Of a stretch of DNA of 36,222 nt, positions 24,630-32,653 are shown in pieces. This stretch comes from Candidatus Gastranaerophilales bacterium. Lineage in GTDB: Bacteria > Cyanobacteriota > Vampirovibrionia > Gastranaerophilales > JAILCC01. The stretch lies in the NCBI GenBank assembly GCA_028696075.1, contig JAQVHS010000015.1, positions 1 to 36,222 of the forward strand, written 5' to 3'. A program made the position numbers and the translations under genes. Numbering within the stretch: the stretch's first letter is position 1; every line of letters starts with the position of its first letter. The notes under the pieces are model-generated. The model was not told the DNA's origin. It saw nothing but the letters and a program-made list of their open reading frames with translations, and did no database searches.

Positions 24630-25748
24630 TTAGTTTAGCAGTTCCTCTGCAATCTTCCTGTATTCTTTAGCGCCGTCAAAGTCTTTAATATCATCGCTTA
24701 ATTTAGCCAGTGCCATATAAATCTTAGGTTCACTTTGATTGTACTTGAGCGCTTCAAACAGACTGTCAAAAGCCTTATCAAATTTTCGCTCCAGGCTCAA
24801 TTCTTCACAATAGGCTATGCAAGCGTCAATAATCATAGTTACTATAGTTTGCTCTGTTTTCTCATCAATAGGGTCATAGTAAAATTCCCTCAAAAAATCG
24901 ATACTTTCAAGATATTTTTTTTGTTCCAAATAACATTTCACCATCAAAAACTTGGCAGGTGAATGAAAAGTATTTTCTTTTATCACCTCGTTACATTTTT
25001 CAAGCGCTTCGTCGTACTTTTTTTCTAATATAAAAATTTCGGCTGTTTTTGTTAAGAGTTCTTGTTTTTCTTCAGGGTTAGATTCGATAAGCAGTCCAAG
25101 AATAGATTTTGCTTCTTCGAACCTTTCTGTTACGGCATAAAAATGCGCCAGTTTTTTAATAAACTCTTTTTCTATAGTGCCTAAAAGCAACAATTTTTCA
25201 AGCAATTCAACGGCTTTGGGGATATTGTTTTGTTTTTCGCTGATTAAGGCAAGCTGCTGGGCATATTGAGATTTTTCTTCCATAGCAAGAAGCTTCTCGT
25301 ACATTGAAGCGGATTTTGTAAATTCCCCGTTTTTCAAAAGTGTATCGGCTAATTGTTCCATCAAAGGCTGATTGCCGGGTTCTATTTTCAGCAAACCTTC
25401 AAGGATGGTTACTTTGCTTTCAAGGTCTGTATCAGCATCCCGGAGCGAAAATAAAAGTTCTGTTGCCTGTTTATCAAGCGGCATTAACTCTTTAAGGCTT
25501 AAAAGTGTATCAAAGGCATATAAATATCTAAAACTACCTTTTAGGCTCTGCGCAAGTTTCAAATAAGCGGGAAGATAGGTTTTGTCCAATTCTATTATAT
25601 TTTGGAAAATTTCTGCAGCATTTTTATACTGTTTATTTTGCAAATATAAATTACCTAAGATATCCAGTTTTAAGATATTTTCAGGCTGATTTGCCACGGC
25701 TTTTTGTGCAAGCTTTATTTCTCTGTTGGTGAAAAACTGTTTAAACAT
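24630..25748 (-). CDS. TPR-repeat protein
   Basis: 372 residues built almost wholly of tetratricopeptide-like helix pairs, e.g. ILGNLYLQNKQYKNAAEIFQNIIELD near 30-56, and repeated units to the end. No signal peptide or membrane helix is visible, so a cytosolic scaffold for protein-protein contacts is likely. The partner is unknown. There is no Shine-Dalgarno; TAAAAT ends six bases before the ATG, so a leaderless message is predicted. It lies 51 bases downstream of ruvA and could also be read from that operon. Confidence 0.82.
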   Translation of the reverse strand: MFKQFFTNREIKLAQKAVANQPENILKLDILGNLYLQNKQYKNAAEIFQNIIELDKTYLPAYLKLAQSLKGSFRYLYAFDTLLSLKELMPLDKQATELLFSLRDADTDLESKVTILEGLLKIEPGNQPLMEQLADTLLKNGEFTKSASMYEKLLAMEEKSQYAQQLALISEKQNNIPKAVELLEKLLLLGTIEKEFIKKLAHFYAVTERFEEAKSILGLLIESNPEEKQELLTKTAEIFILEKKYDEALEKCNEVIKENTFHSPAKFLMVKCYLEQKKYLESIDFLREFYYDPIDEKTEQTIVTMIIDACIAYCEELSLERKFDKAFDSLFEALKYNQSEPKIYMALAKLSDDIKDFDGAKEYRKIAEELLN

Positions 25749-25754
25749 AGTTGT

Positions 25755-25760
25755 ATTTTA
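25755..25760 (-). promoter_or_regulatory. -10 element for a leaderless TPR-gene transcript
   Basis: The minus strand reads TAAAAT (25760-25755), then ACAACT, then ATG at 25748. The spacing is six bases, as before tsaE and the nucleotidase. It lacks the TGC extension, and no clear -35 is seen. Confidence 0.4.
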
Positions 25761-25799
25761 AGCTATTAAAATATTTCATACATCTATTGATTAGCGTAT

Positions 25800-26438
25800 T
25801 TACGATTTAGAAATTATTTCAAGCGCTATAGTAAGGATTTCTTGAGTATCATTCTCATTTGATACTTTGGTTTTCGCTTCATTCAAGCCTTTTGATATTT
25901 CTTCTTTTGAATAACCTAACGATAACAGCACTGCTTCTGCCTCGCTAAATCCTTGTGAAATAAGGGCATAATTTTCAAAGCTTTCTTTTTTATCATTGAA
26001 GTTGAAATCCACCATTTCTTTATAATTAACCATTTTGTCTTTTAGTTCTAAAATTAACCTTTTAGCAAGTTTTGGACCTATGCCTTTTATTTGTGTAAGG
26101 AGTTTCACATCTTCTTGAAGGACAGAACTAACAATTTCTTGCAATGATAACTCTAAAATAAGAAGAGCAACTTTTGCCCCGACTCCTGAAACGGTTTGAA
26201 GCATTGAAAACATATCTCTTTGCTCTCTTGAGGCAAAGCCGTAAAGAGTCATCGCATCTTCTTTGTGGCTTAGATAAGTGTATATAGTTACTTCGCTTGT
26301 AATATCAGGCAGTTCTTTAAGCGTTTTTTTATTTACAAAAATGCTGTAGCCTATGTTGTTCACTTCCAGTACCAAATGACAGCCCGCAAGACTATTTTCG
26401 ATTTTGGCTATAAGAGTTCCTTTTAAATAGCTGAACAT
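25800..26438 (-). CDS. ruvA: Holliday junction branch migration protein RuvA
   Basis: Binds Holliday junctions and loads the RuvB motor. 212 residues with the three expected domains: an N-terminal OB fold (FSYLKGTLIAKIENSLAGCHLVLEV), two helix-hairpin-helix motifs (TVSGVGAKVALLIL, and KGIGPKLAKRLILELK), and a C-terminal RuvB-contact domain (EAEAVLLSLGYSKEEI). It overlaps bioB by 16 bases, so its start depends on bioB translation. RuvB and RuvC are not in the window. Confidence 0.95.
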   Translation of the reverse strand: MFSYLKGTLIAKIENSLAGCHLVLEVNNIGYSIFVNKKTLKELPDITSEVTIYTYLSHKEDAMTLYGFASREQRDMFSMLQTVSGVGAKVALLILELSLQEIVSSVLQEDVKLLTQIKGIGPKLAKRLILELKDKMVNYKEMVDFNFNDKKESFENYALISQGFSEAEAVLLSLGYSKEEISKGLNEAKTKVSNENDTQEILTIALEIISKS

Positions 26439-27355
26439 ATTTTTTTCCCCAGTTCTTTTAATGTAATCAAATCATCTTGAGGTTTTATGCCTGTAGTTGT
26501 AAGCATATTACCTATTAAAACAGCGTTTATTCCTGCTTTTATCCCGAGTCTTCTGTTTTCTTCCGATAGCCTGTCCATCCTTCCGCCTGCGTAGCGCAAA
26601 ACTATCTTGGGCATAATCAGCCTGAATGTTGCTATAGTTCTTATTATATCTTCTTCGGTAATTTTATCCCCGTAATGTTCAAGCGGCGTATGCCTTATAG
26701 GTGTAAGAATATTAATCGGCGCGCATTCAACCCCTAAATCTCTTATTTCAATAGCGGCTTCTATACGCTGCTCGAGGCTTTCCCCCATACCTATAATAAC
26801 TCCGCAGCAAACTTCCATACCGTATTTTTGGACAAGTTTGACTGTGTTTATTCGGTCTTGATAAGAGTGTGTCGTGCAGATATTGGCATAATTCGACTCT
26901 GACGTATTTATATTGTGGTGAAACCTTGTTAACCCTGCTTCTTTAAGCGCTTTTGCCTGGGCTTCGTTTATTATCCCTATGGATGCACAGCTTGTCAGCC
27001 CTTCTATTTTATTGATTTCTTTTATCATCGTGAGAAGTTTATCAAAATCTTTGTCGGGTGATTTGCCCGAAGTTACTATTGCAAACCTTGTCGCGCCACT
27101 CTCTCTTGCATGTTTTGCTGCCGCAATAACCTCTTCAATACTTACCAACGGATGTGTATGGATATCGGTCAGATAGTGTGAACTTTGGGAGCAGTATTTG
27201 CAGTTTTCTTCACATCTACCCGTTTTTGCACTTATTAGAGAACACAGTTCTATCCTGCTGCCAAAATTTTCTATTGTACATTTTTCCGCCTTGTCAAGAA
27301 GTTCAGCCAAAGGCATATTATAGTACTTTAAATATTTTTTTATTTCGTTTACCAT
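26423..27355 (-). CDS. bioB: biotin synthase
   Basis: Radical-SAM enzyme inserting sulfur into dethiobiotin. 310 residues; the [4Fe-4S] cysteines are Cys48, Cys52 and Cys55 (CEENCKYCSQS). Further landmarks are TSGKSPDKD, HHNINTSESNY, GVIIGMGES and the RYAGGR element near the end that carries the auxiliary-cluster arginine. There is no ordinary Shine-Dalgarno distance: AAGGT abuts the ATG, and TTAAAT ends six bases before it, so the message may be leaderless. Other bio genes are absent nearby. Partner in cofactor supply to birA at the other end of the window. Confidence 0.95.
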   Translation of the reverse strand: MVNEIKKYLKYYNMPLAELLDKAEKCTIENFGSRIELCSLISAKTGRCEENCKYCSQSSHYLTDIHTHPLVSIEEVIAAAKHARESGATRFAIVTSGKSPDKDFDKLLTMIKEINKIEGLTSCASIGIINEAQAKALKEAGLTRFHHNINTSESNYANICTTHSYQDRINTVKLVQKYGMEVCCGVIIGMGESLEQRIEAAIEIRDLGVECAPINILTPIRHTPLEHYGDKITEEDIIRTIATFRLIMPKIVLRYAGGRMDRLSEENRRLGIKAGINAVLIGNMLTTTGIKPQDDLITLKELGKKICSAI

Positions 27356-27469
27356 ACCTTAATTTAACTAATAAAATGATTATTTTACAAGGTTTTATAA
27401 TTATCCCGGGCAATTTTTTTTGTCAAAAATTTTTTATATATACAACAGGTAATAAACGAGGTATAAGGC

Positions 27470-27862
27470 ATGGTCAACTCAGTTCAATCATTAAACAATA
27501 TTAACTCTCAAAGAATAGCATTTAACGGTGAAGCAGGATACGCTAAGACTAGTCCGTATCCGAATGATTCTTACGAAAAAAAATCAGGCAGTGGCAAAAC
27601 ATTATTATTGCTGGCATCATTGGTAGCAGCTTTTGCCTTTAGGAAAAATATAGCAAAGGTTATTCCTAATTGTGTTAAAGAATTTACGACAAAGTGGATA
27701 AAAAATCCTGTGAAGAATTTTATTTCGGATCATGAAGCATTGAGAAAAGTTGTAAATGGCTCAAAAAATAAATATAACGGATTTATAGATAAGTTACGGG
27801 TTGCTTCTAAAGATATTTTAGGAAGTGGCGGTCAACGTCAACCTAATTTACCCGGATTTTAG
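27470..27862 (+). CDS. small single-pass membrane protein with N-terminal F-x-G motif, unknown
   Basis: 130 residues, not recognised. A polar N-terminus of about 43 residues contains RIAFNG (15-20). A short hydrophobic helix (about 44-57, TLLLLASLVAAFAF) is followed by a basic, Lys/Asn-rich C-terminal part with two or three helices and a Pro/Gly end. This architecture matches the Lys/Ala-rich protein at 15322 in kind, though not in sequence. GAGG eight to nine bases upstream supports the ATG. It is divergent from bioB and followed by an acetyltransferase-like gene with its own -10. Confidence 0.65.
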   Translation: MVNSVQSLNNINSQRIAFNGEAGYAKTSPYPNDSYEKKSGSGKTLLLLASLVAAFAFRKNIAKVIPNCVKEFTTKWIKNPVKNFISDHEALRKVVNGSKNKYNGFIDKLRVASKDILGSGGQRQPNLPGF

Positions 27863-27898
27863 TTAATAACTTGTTAAAACACCGCTTTTTTGCTTAAA

Positions 27899-27904
27899 TA
27901 TAAT
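27899..27904 (+). promoter_or_regulatory. -10 element of the acetyltransferase-like gene
   Basis: Perfect TATAAT at 27899-27904. The predicted start is 27911, giving a 21-base leader with AAGG seven bases before the GTG at 27932. No convincing -35 at normal spacing. Confidence 0.45.
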
Positions 27905-27931
27905 CATTGGGATTGTGTTTAAGGTGTGAAA

Positions 27932-28957
27932 GTGGCTAATATTGTAATAAAAGTTTTTGATAATTTTAACGATGAGCTAAAAGCTAAATGGGATGAGTTG
28001 TATAATCCCGGCGCAGCGTATAACCTTTCTTTTGACTGGTGCAGGTTGTGGTGGGAGAATTTTTGTGAATACAGAAAACTCAGTATTATCGCCATATATG
28101 ACAAGAGGGATGATATAAAGTTAATTGCGCCTTTTTACAAAAATAAAAATGTCCTTTCCCTTATAGGGACACGCCCTTTATACTTTGATGAATGTAATAT
28201 ACTTTATAAAGATAAAGAATTCATCCCTGTTTTATTGGATTATATTTTTGAGAATAAGCTTGATATAAACTTGGAGCATGTAAATGCCCGGACAGATTTT
28301 GCAAATATTTTAACCCGCTATTTGTGCGATAAAAAGATAAGGCATCAAGCTTTGGTGAGTGAAACAAAACAGATTATAAATACAGAATTCAACCCTAAAC
28401 ACGGGGAACTGAAAAATATCAACCGCCAAAAACGCTACGTAGAAAACAACCTGCAAGACAGCGTTGTTTTTGAATATGATGTTAATAAAAACAGCAAGGT
28501 AATAAATGAATTTATTGAACTGCATAAATCAAGATGGGGCTTGTTCAACAGAAAAGATAATACGCAAAAATACTTTGAAGACTTAATGCGAAATTTTGAG
28601 AATGTGAAACTATCAAGATTGTCGTTGAAAAATGATGATATAACGATTGCTTATGAGCTTGGTATTATTGACAGCGGTGGGAAATATTGGTTTTTAATGT
28701 CAGCTTATGACAGGAATTACAATAAAATTTCACCCGGCAAGGTTCTTATGTATGAACTTACAAAATATTTGCTCGAAAACTCTGTTTTAGAACTGGACCT
28801 TGGCAGGGGCTGCGAAGAATACAAGGGTGGATATTCCAACGAGGAAAACGTTCTGCTGTTCTTTAATTCACAGCAATTTAACTCTATAGCAAATGTTTAT
28901 GTACAGATAGTGAACCTTTTTGACAAAATCGTTAAACACTTGCGAGGCACGTATTAA
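27932..28957 (+). CDS. GNAT/FemAB-type acetyltransferase (CelD/BioF2-like)
   Basis: Predicted acyl- or aminoacyl-transferase of the CelD/BioF2 GNAT-like family; the acceptor is unknown, possibly an envelope polysaccharide. About 341 residues. The second half shows the family core: a long substrate-arm helix (FIELHKSRWG), a strand pair with YWFLMSAYDRNYNKISPGKVLMYEL, and LDLGRGCEEYKGGYSNE, equivalent to the usual D-F-L-R-G-x-E-x-YK segment. I start at GTG 27932, since AAGG is seven bases upstream; GTG 27926 would be too close. The last 26 bases overlap convergent purA. Confidence 0.72.
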   Translation: MANIVIKVFDNFNDELKAKWDELYNPGAAYNLSFDWCRLWWENFCEYRKLSIIAIYDKRDDIKLIAPFYKNKNVLSLIGTRPLYFDECNILYKDKEFIPVLLDYIFENKLDINLEHVNARTDFANILTRYLCDKKIRHQALVSETKQIINTEFNPKHGELKNINRQKRYVENNLQDSVVFEYDVNKNSKVINEFIELHKSRWGLFNRKDNTQKYFEDLMRNFENVKLSRLSLKNDDITIAYELGIIDSGGKYWFLMSAYDRNYNKISPGKVLMYELTKYLLENSVLELDLGRGCEEYKGGYSNEENVLLFFNSQQFNSIANVYVQIVNLFDKIVKHLRGTY

Positions 28958-30230
28958 ATATAGTTTGTTCTCTGTCAGGTCCTACGCTTATGATTTTGAT
29001 AGGAGTCCGGACAAGTGTTTCAAGCTCTTTAAGGTAAATTTTTGCATTCAGCGGCAAATCTTCAAAGGTTTTTGCTTTCGTTGTGTCTTCGCACCAGCCT
29101 TCAAACACCTGATAAACAGGTTCTAAATATTTGTGGGTATTGATGTTTGTTTGATAAGAGGTATAAGTTTCGCCGTTTCTTTTATCTATGTAAGCTGTAC
29201 ATAGTTTGATTTTTTCAAAACCGTCAAATACATCAAGTTTGGTAAGAGCAATTCCTGTCATACCGTTGATTTGCGCGCTGTATTTTGCTAAGGGAACATC
29301 GAACCATCCGCAGCGGCGTTTTCTGCCTGTGGTTACCCCGAATTCTTGTCCTATCTCTTGTATTTTGGCACCTTCCTCGTCTTCAAGCTCGGTAACAAAG
29401 GGTCCTTCCCCTACTCTTGTAATATAGGCTTTAAACACGCCTATGATTTCTTCCACCACGGTAGCACCCAGCCCCGTGCCTGTAAAAGCTCCTCCTGCAA
29501 CAGGGTTTGAGCTTGTAACATACGGATATGTACCAAAGTCTATATCAAGCAAAGCGCCTTGTGCGCCTTCGAAAAGAATGGTTTTACCTGCTTTATAATC
29601 GTCATGCAGTTTGTCTAAAAGCTCAAAATCAACATAAGGTTTGAGAAGTTCTGCATATTTGGAGCAAAATTCTTTTATTTCTTCTTTACTATAAGGCTTT
29701 AGCCCGTAATTTTGCTCGAGCTGCTGGTTTTTTATCGGCAAAATCTTATTTATTTTTTCATCTAAAAGTTCTTCGTCGTATAAATCTTCTATTCTAAAAC
29801 CTATTCTAGCCATTTTATCGGTATAGGTAGGTCCGATTCCCCGTTTGGTAGTGCCGATTTTATTTTTGCCGAGTTTGGCTTCATCCGCACCGTCTAAATC
29901 TATATGATAAGGCATTGTTAAATGTGCAAGATGACTGATTTTAAGGGCTTGAGTGTCAATACCTTTTGCTATCAGGTCGTTGATTTCATCCATTAAAACA
30001 GCAGGATGTATAACGGTTCCCGCCCCTATCACGCACATTTTATCGTCGTATAAAATTCCTGAAGGGATAAGGTGGAATTTGTATGTTTTGCCGTTTGCAA
30101 CAACAGTATGACCTGCGTTACATCCGCCTTGATACCTTATAATAACATCGGCTTGTTTTGCCAGCAAGTCTGTTATTTTTGCTTTTCCTTCATCTCCCCA
30201 CTGGGCACCTACTACAACGGTATTTTTCAT
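28932..30230 (-). CDS. purA: adenylosuccinate synthetase
   Basis: First committed step of AMP synthesis: IMP plus aspartate plus GTP to adenylosuccinate. 432 residues, normal length. The N-terminus VVVGAQWGDEGKAKITDLL contains the GTP/IMP phosphate loop, but the normally invariant GDEGKGK reads GDEGKAK (Ala17). RYQGGCNAGHTVV, the catalytic His in GHTV, GTTKRGIGP, TTGRKRRCGWFD and the TKLDVFDG guanine site follow. The start is at 30230 because AAAAGGAG lies eight bases upstream; the frame runs 14 codons further. It is 72 bases after the SIMPL gene and overlaps convergent acetyltransferase by 26 bases. Confidence 0.95.
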   Translation of the reverse strand: MKNTVVVGAQWGDEGKAKITDLLAKQADVIIRYQGGCNAGHTVVANGKTYKFHLIPSGILYDDKMCVIGAGTVIHPAVLMDEINDLIAKGIDTQALKISHLAHLTMPYHIDLDGADEAKLGKNKIGTTKRGIGPTYTDKMARIGFRIEDLYDEELLDEKINKILPIKNQQLEQNYGLKPYSKEEIKEFCSKYAELLKPYVDFELLDKLHDDYKAGKTILFEGAQGALLDIDFGTYPYVTSSNPVAGGAFTGTGLGATVVEEIIGVFKAYITRVGEGPFVTELEDEEGAKIQEIGQEFGVTTGRKRRCGWFDVPLAKYSAQINGMTGIALTKLDVFDGFEKIKLCTAYIDKRNGETYTSYQTNINTHKYLEPVYQVFEGWCEDTTKAKTFEDLPLNAKIYLKELETLVRTPIKIISVGPDREQTIFNTCLASV

Positions 30231-30302
30231 AGCGAGCTCCTTTTGCCTCTTCTCATCTTTATAGAATAGCAAAAATATCGGTTAAGGTGTGTAAATTATT
30301 TT

Positions 30303-31031
30303 TTATTTTATTGAAAAAACTACATTTGCAACAGCTGTAATCTTTTTATCTATTGAGCTTGTATCGCTTATGCCAAGGTCGCTTACCATAGTAGAATCAA
30401 CGGGAGTTACCTGAAAGACGCCCATTTTTACCGATTGTATTTTACCCACCTTGTTGTTAGTGGCGGATAGCATGCCTGCCGCTCTTTGTTTTGCATCAAT
30501 AGTTGCTTCTTTTAAAAGTTGAACTTTGATGTCGTTCAATTCGGAGCAGTAGTACTCGGGAGGATTGACAGTCAAATCAATTCCTTTGTCCAACAAAGAT
30601 TGGGCTGCCGTTGATAATATTTTAACTGTTTCTACATTGTTAGTCTTAATCTGTATAGTCTGATTGAAGTTGTAAAATTCAACTATATTGGTAGTGTAGC
30701 CGTTTTGAGGGTTTATTTTGTAATTGGGATAGCTGTCTGCGGGCATGATTGTTATTTCATTTTCTTTTATGCCTTGTGATATAAGGTAGTCTTTTAGCTC
30801 GGGAAGTTGACTTCTGATTTTGTTATAAGCAGCGGCTTTGCTTATATTTTGCGCTTTTATATCAAGGTTCAAAATAGCCACATCCGATTTTACCACTTTA
30901 AATGCAGACCCTGTAACGCCTACGCCTTCTCTTTTAATTGCATCGGCAGCATAATTTGAGCAAATAATCAACGCAATACCTATAATTATGGCAACAATAG
31001 TAAGCTGGAAATCCTTCAATTTTTCGTACAT
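30303..31031 (-). CDS. SIMPL-domain (DUF541) exported protein
   Basis: 242 residues. An N-terminal signal anchor (about 10-28) is followed by a SIMPL domain: the GVGVTGSAFKVVKSDVAILNLDI start, the N-x-x-Q motif strand (NFNQTIQIKT) and the EATIDAKQRAAGMLSATNNKVGKIQSV helix-strand unit typical of the family. The biochemical role of SIMPL proteins is poorly defined; they are usually envelope-located. AAGGAG before the ATG and a 10-base gap to pdxJ place it in the serS-to-pdxJ operon. Confidence 0.82.
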   Translation of the reverse strand: MYEKLKDFQLTIVAIIIGIALIICSNYAADAIKREGVGVTGSAFKVVKSDVAILNLDIKAQNISKAAAYNKIRSQLPELKDYLISQGIKENEITIMPADSYPNYKINPQNGYTTNIVEFYNFNQTIQIKTNNVETVKILSTAAQSLLDKGIDLTVNPPEYYCSELNDIKVQLLKEATIDAKQRAAGMLSATNNKVGKIQSVKMGVFQVTPVDSTMVSDLGISDTSSIDKKITAVANVVFSIK

Positions 31032-31041
31032 AATTATCTCC

Positions 31042-31764
31042 TTATGAATTTAAGTCAATCAGTTGTTTCATTTCTTTGACGGCATTGTCTAATCCTACGA
31101 AGACCGCTTTTGATATTATACCGTGGCCGATGTTAAGCTCTTCAAATCCTTTGATTTCAAGTAATTTTGCTACGTTATGGTAGTTAATACCATGACCCGC
31201 ATTAACGCTAAGCCCCAGTTCTTTTGCTATTATAAATGCCTGTTTCAGGTTTTCAAGCGCCAGGTGTTCATTCGGGGTATTATAATCAAGCGAAAATTGT
31301 CCGGTATGAAGTTCAATATATTGAGCGCCGGCTTTTGCCGCAGCTTCTACCTGTTTTTCATCCGGATTTATAAAAAGACTTACGATGATACCTTTGTTTT
31401 TTAATACTGCAATGTAATCTGTTAAATATTCAAGGTTGTTTTCAACATCCAACCCGCCTTCCGTTGTTATTTCTCTGCGGTTTTCGGGTACTATACAGCA
31501 GCTGTGAGACAAAATCTCAAGCGCAATTTCCTGCATTTCTTTAGTGGCTGCCATCTCAAGGTTCATTCTTGTTCTTAACGTGTGTTTTAGCGCTCTTACG
31601 TTAGCGTCTTTTATATGCCTGCGGTCTTCTCTTAAATGTACCGTTATGGAATCAGCGCCCGCAAGCTCACAAATTCCCGCAGCTAAAACAGGTTCAGGCT
31701 CCTGCTGCCCTCTTGCGTTTCTCAACGTTGCTATATGGTCTATGTTTACACCTAATTTAACCAT
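31042..31764 (-). CDS. pdxJ: pyridoxine 5'-phosphate synthase
   Basis: Condenses 3-amino-1-hydroxyacetone phosphate with deoxyxylulose 5-phosphate to pyridoxine 5'-phosphate. 240 residues, TIM barrel. The family start LGVNIDHIATLRNARG, TVHLREDRRHI with the active-site acid/His, ELHTG, VNAGHGINYHN and ELNIGHGIISKAVF are all present and intact. GAGG upstream of the ATG and a 3-base gap to the dgkA-like stop show operon membership. PdxJ implies a DXP-dependent B6 pathway. Confidence 0.96.
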   Translation of the reverse strand: MVKLGVNIDHIATLRNARGQQEPEPVLAAGICELAGADSITVHLREDRRHIKDANVRALKHTLRTRMNLEMAATKEMQEIALEILSHSCCIVPENRREITTEGGLDVENNLEYLTDYIAVLKNKGIIVSLFINPDEKQVEAAAKAGAQYIELHTGQFSLDYNTPNEHLALENLKQAFIIAKELGLSVNAGHGINYHNVAKLLEIKGFEELNIGHGIISKAVFVGLDNAVKEMKQLIDLNS

Positions 31765-31767
31765 TTT

Positions 31768-32157
31768 TTACCTCAGTTTAAATACTAATATTGAATATAT
31801 CTTTGGCGCGAAAAGAAGCATTCCTATAACAATAGACAGGCATGAGATTAAAAACACCGCTCCTGCGCAAATATCTTTTCCCATTTTTGCAAGCATAGAG
31901 TATTTGTTGCCAAAATAGGCATCAATAATAAATTCATTGACAGTGTTCATCATTTCCGCAAACAGCATCAATGCCACAGTAAAAGTAAAAATGGCAAGTT
32001 CTACATAAGTAAAACGCAAGTAAAGCGCTAAAATAAAGCCCATTATAGCAAAGATAACCTCTACTCTGAAATTCAGCTGTGATTTAAGGCAAATGAACAC
32101 GCCCCTAAGAGCAAAGCCCATACTTTCAGTTACTCCCGAAGCCTTATATTTTGACAT
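31768..32157 (-). CDS. dgkA: diacylglycerol/undecaprenol kinase family protein
   Basis: Small integral-membrane lipid kinase. 129 residues with an N-terminal amphipathic segment and three membrane helices (about 33-50, 53-70, 95-118). The catalytic region EMMNTVNEFIID (Glu68, Asn71, Glu75) and KDICAGAVF (Lys94, Asp95) match the family pattern E-x-x-N-T-x-x-E ... KD-x-x-AG-A. The neighbourhood ybeY-dgkA is the one known from Gram-positive and cyanobacterial genomes, where the substrate is usually undecaprenol; substrate here is inferred. It overlaps ybeY by 14 bases. Confidence 0.85.
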   Translation of the reverse strand: MSKYKASGVTESMGFALRGVFICLKSQLNFRVEVIFAIMGFILALYLRFTYVELAIFTFTVALMLFAEMMNTVNEFIIDAYFGNKYSMLAKMGKDICAGAVFLISCLSIVIGMLLFAPKIYSILVFKLR

Positions 32158-32653
32158 TTTTAATTCTTTCTATCATAACCTGTTGTAATTCTAACATAAA
32201 TGTCAAATTTTTATTATCAGGGTGGTCAATGCCGATAAGATGCAAAACCCCATGTGCTAATAAGTTCATAAACTCATCAATTTCAGTTACATTATTTTCG
32301 CAGGCTTGTTCTTTTGATTTTTCAAGCGAAATAATAATTTGTCCAAGGCTTATGGTTAAGTTGTTGATGAATTTATGTTCACTGTCGGCAAAAAGTGCGA
32401 AGGTGATTACATCTGTAGGCTCGTCAATCTTCCTGTATTCCTTGTTTATTTTACGGATTTTATCGTTGTCACAAAGCAAAATTTCAAATTCAACATCAAG
32501 TTTGTTATGGTCTAACTCTTTGAAACAGGACTTTTCTACAATAATATCTTCCGATAATGCAAGGTTTAAAAGCTCTTTTGCATAAACTTCCACTTCTGCG
32601 TTATTTAATTGGAATTGTGTTTTTGAAATATTTTCACAAAAGGCATTAAGCAT
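32144..32653 (-). CDS. ybeY: endoribonuclease / rRNA maturation factor YbeY
   Basis: Metal-dependent RNase involved in 16S rRNA 3'-end processing and ribosome quality control. From the ATG at 32653 it has 169 residues: NKEYRKIDEPTDVITFAL (near 70-87), then the zinc motif HGVLHLIGIDH (His134, His138, His144). The upstream frame continues 19 codons inside pgpH; I chose 32653 because it overlaps the pgpH stop by 8 bases, a typical coupled start. It overlaps dgkA at the other end. Confidence 0.93.
   Translation of the reverse strand: MLNAFCENISKTQFQLNNAEVEVYAKELLNLALSEDIIVEKSCFKELDHNKLDVEFEILLCDNDKIRKINKEYRKIDEPTDVITFALFADSEHKFINNLTISLGQIIISLEKSKEQACENNVTEIDEFMNLLAHGVLHLIGIDHPDNKNLTFMLELQQVMIERIKNVKI

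Noticed and set aside
32151-32585. 144-codon plus-strand frame opposite ybeY
   Set aside because: Shadow of ybeY, whose zinc motif and operon overlaps are clear.
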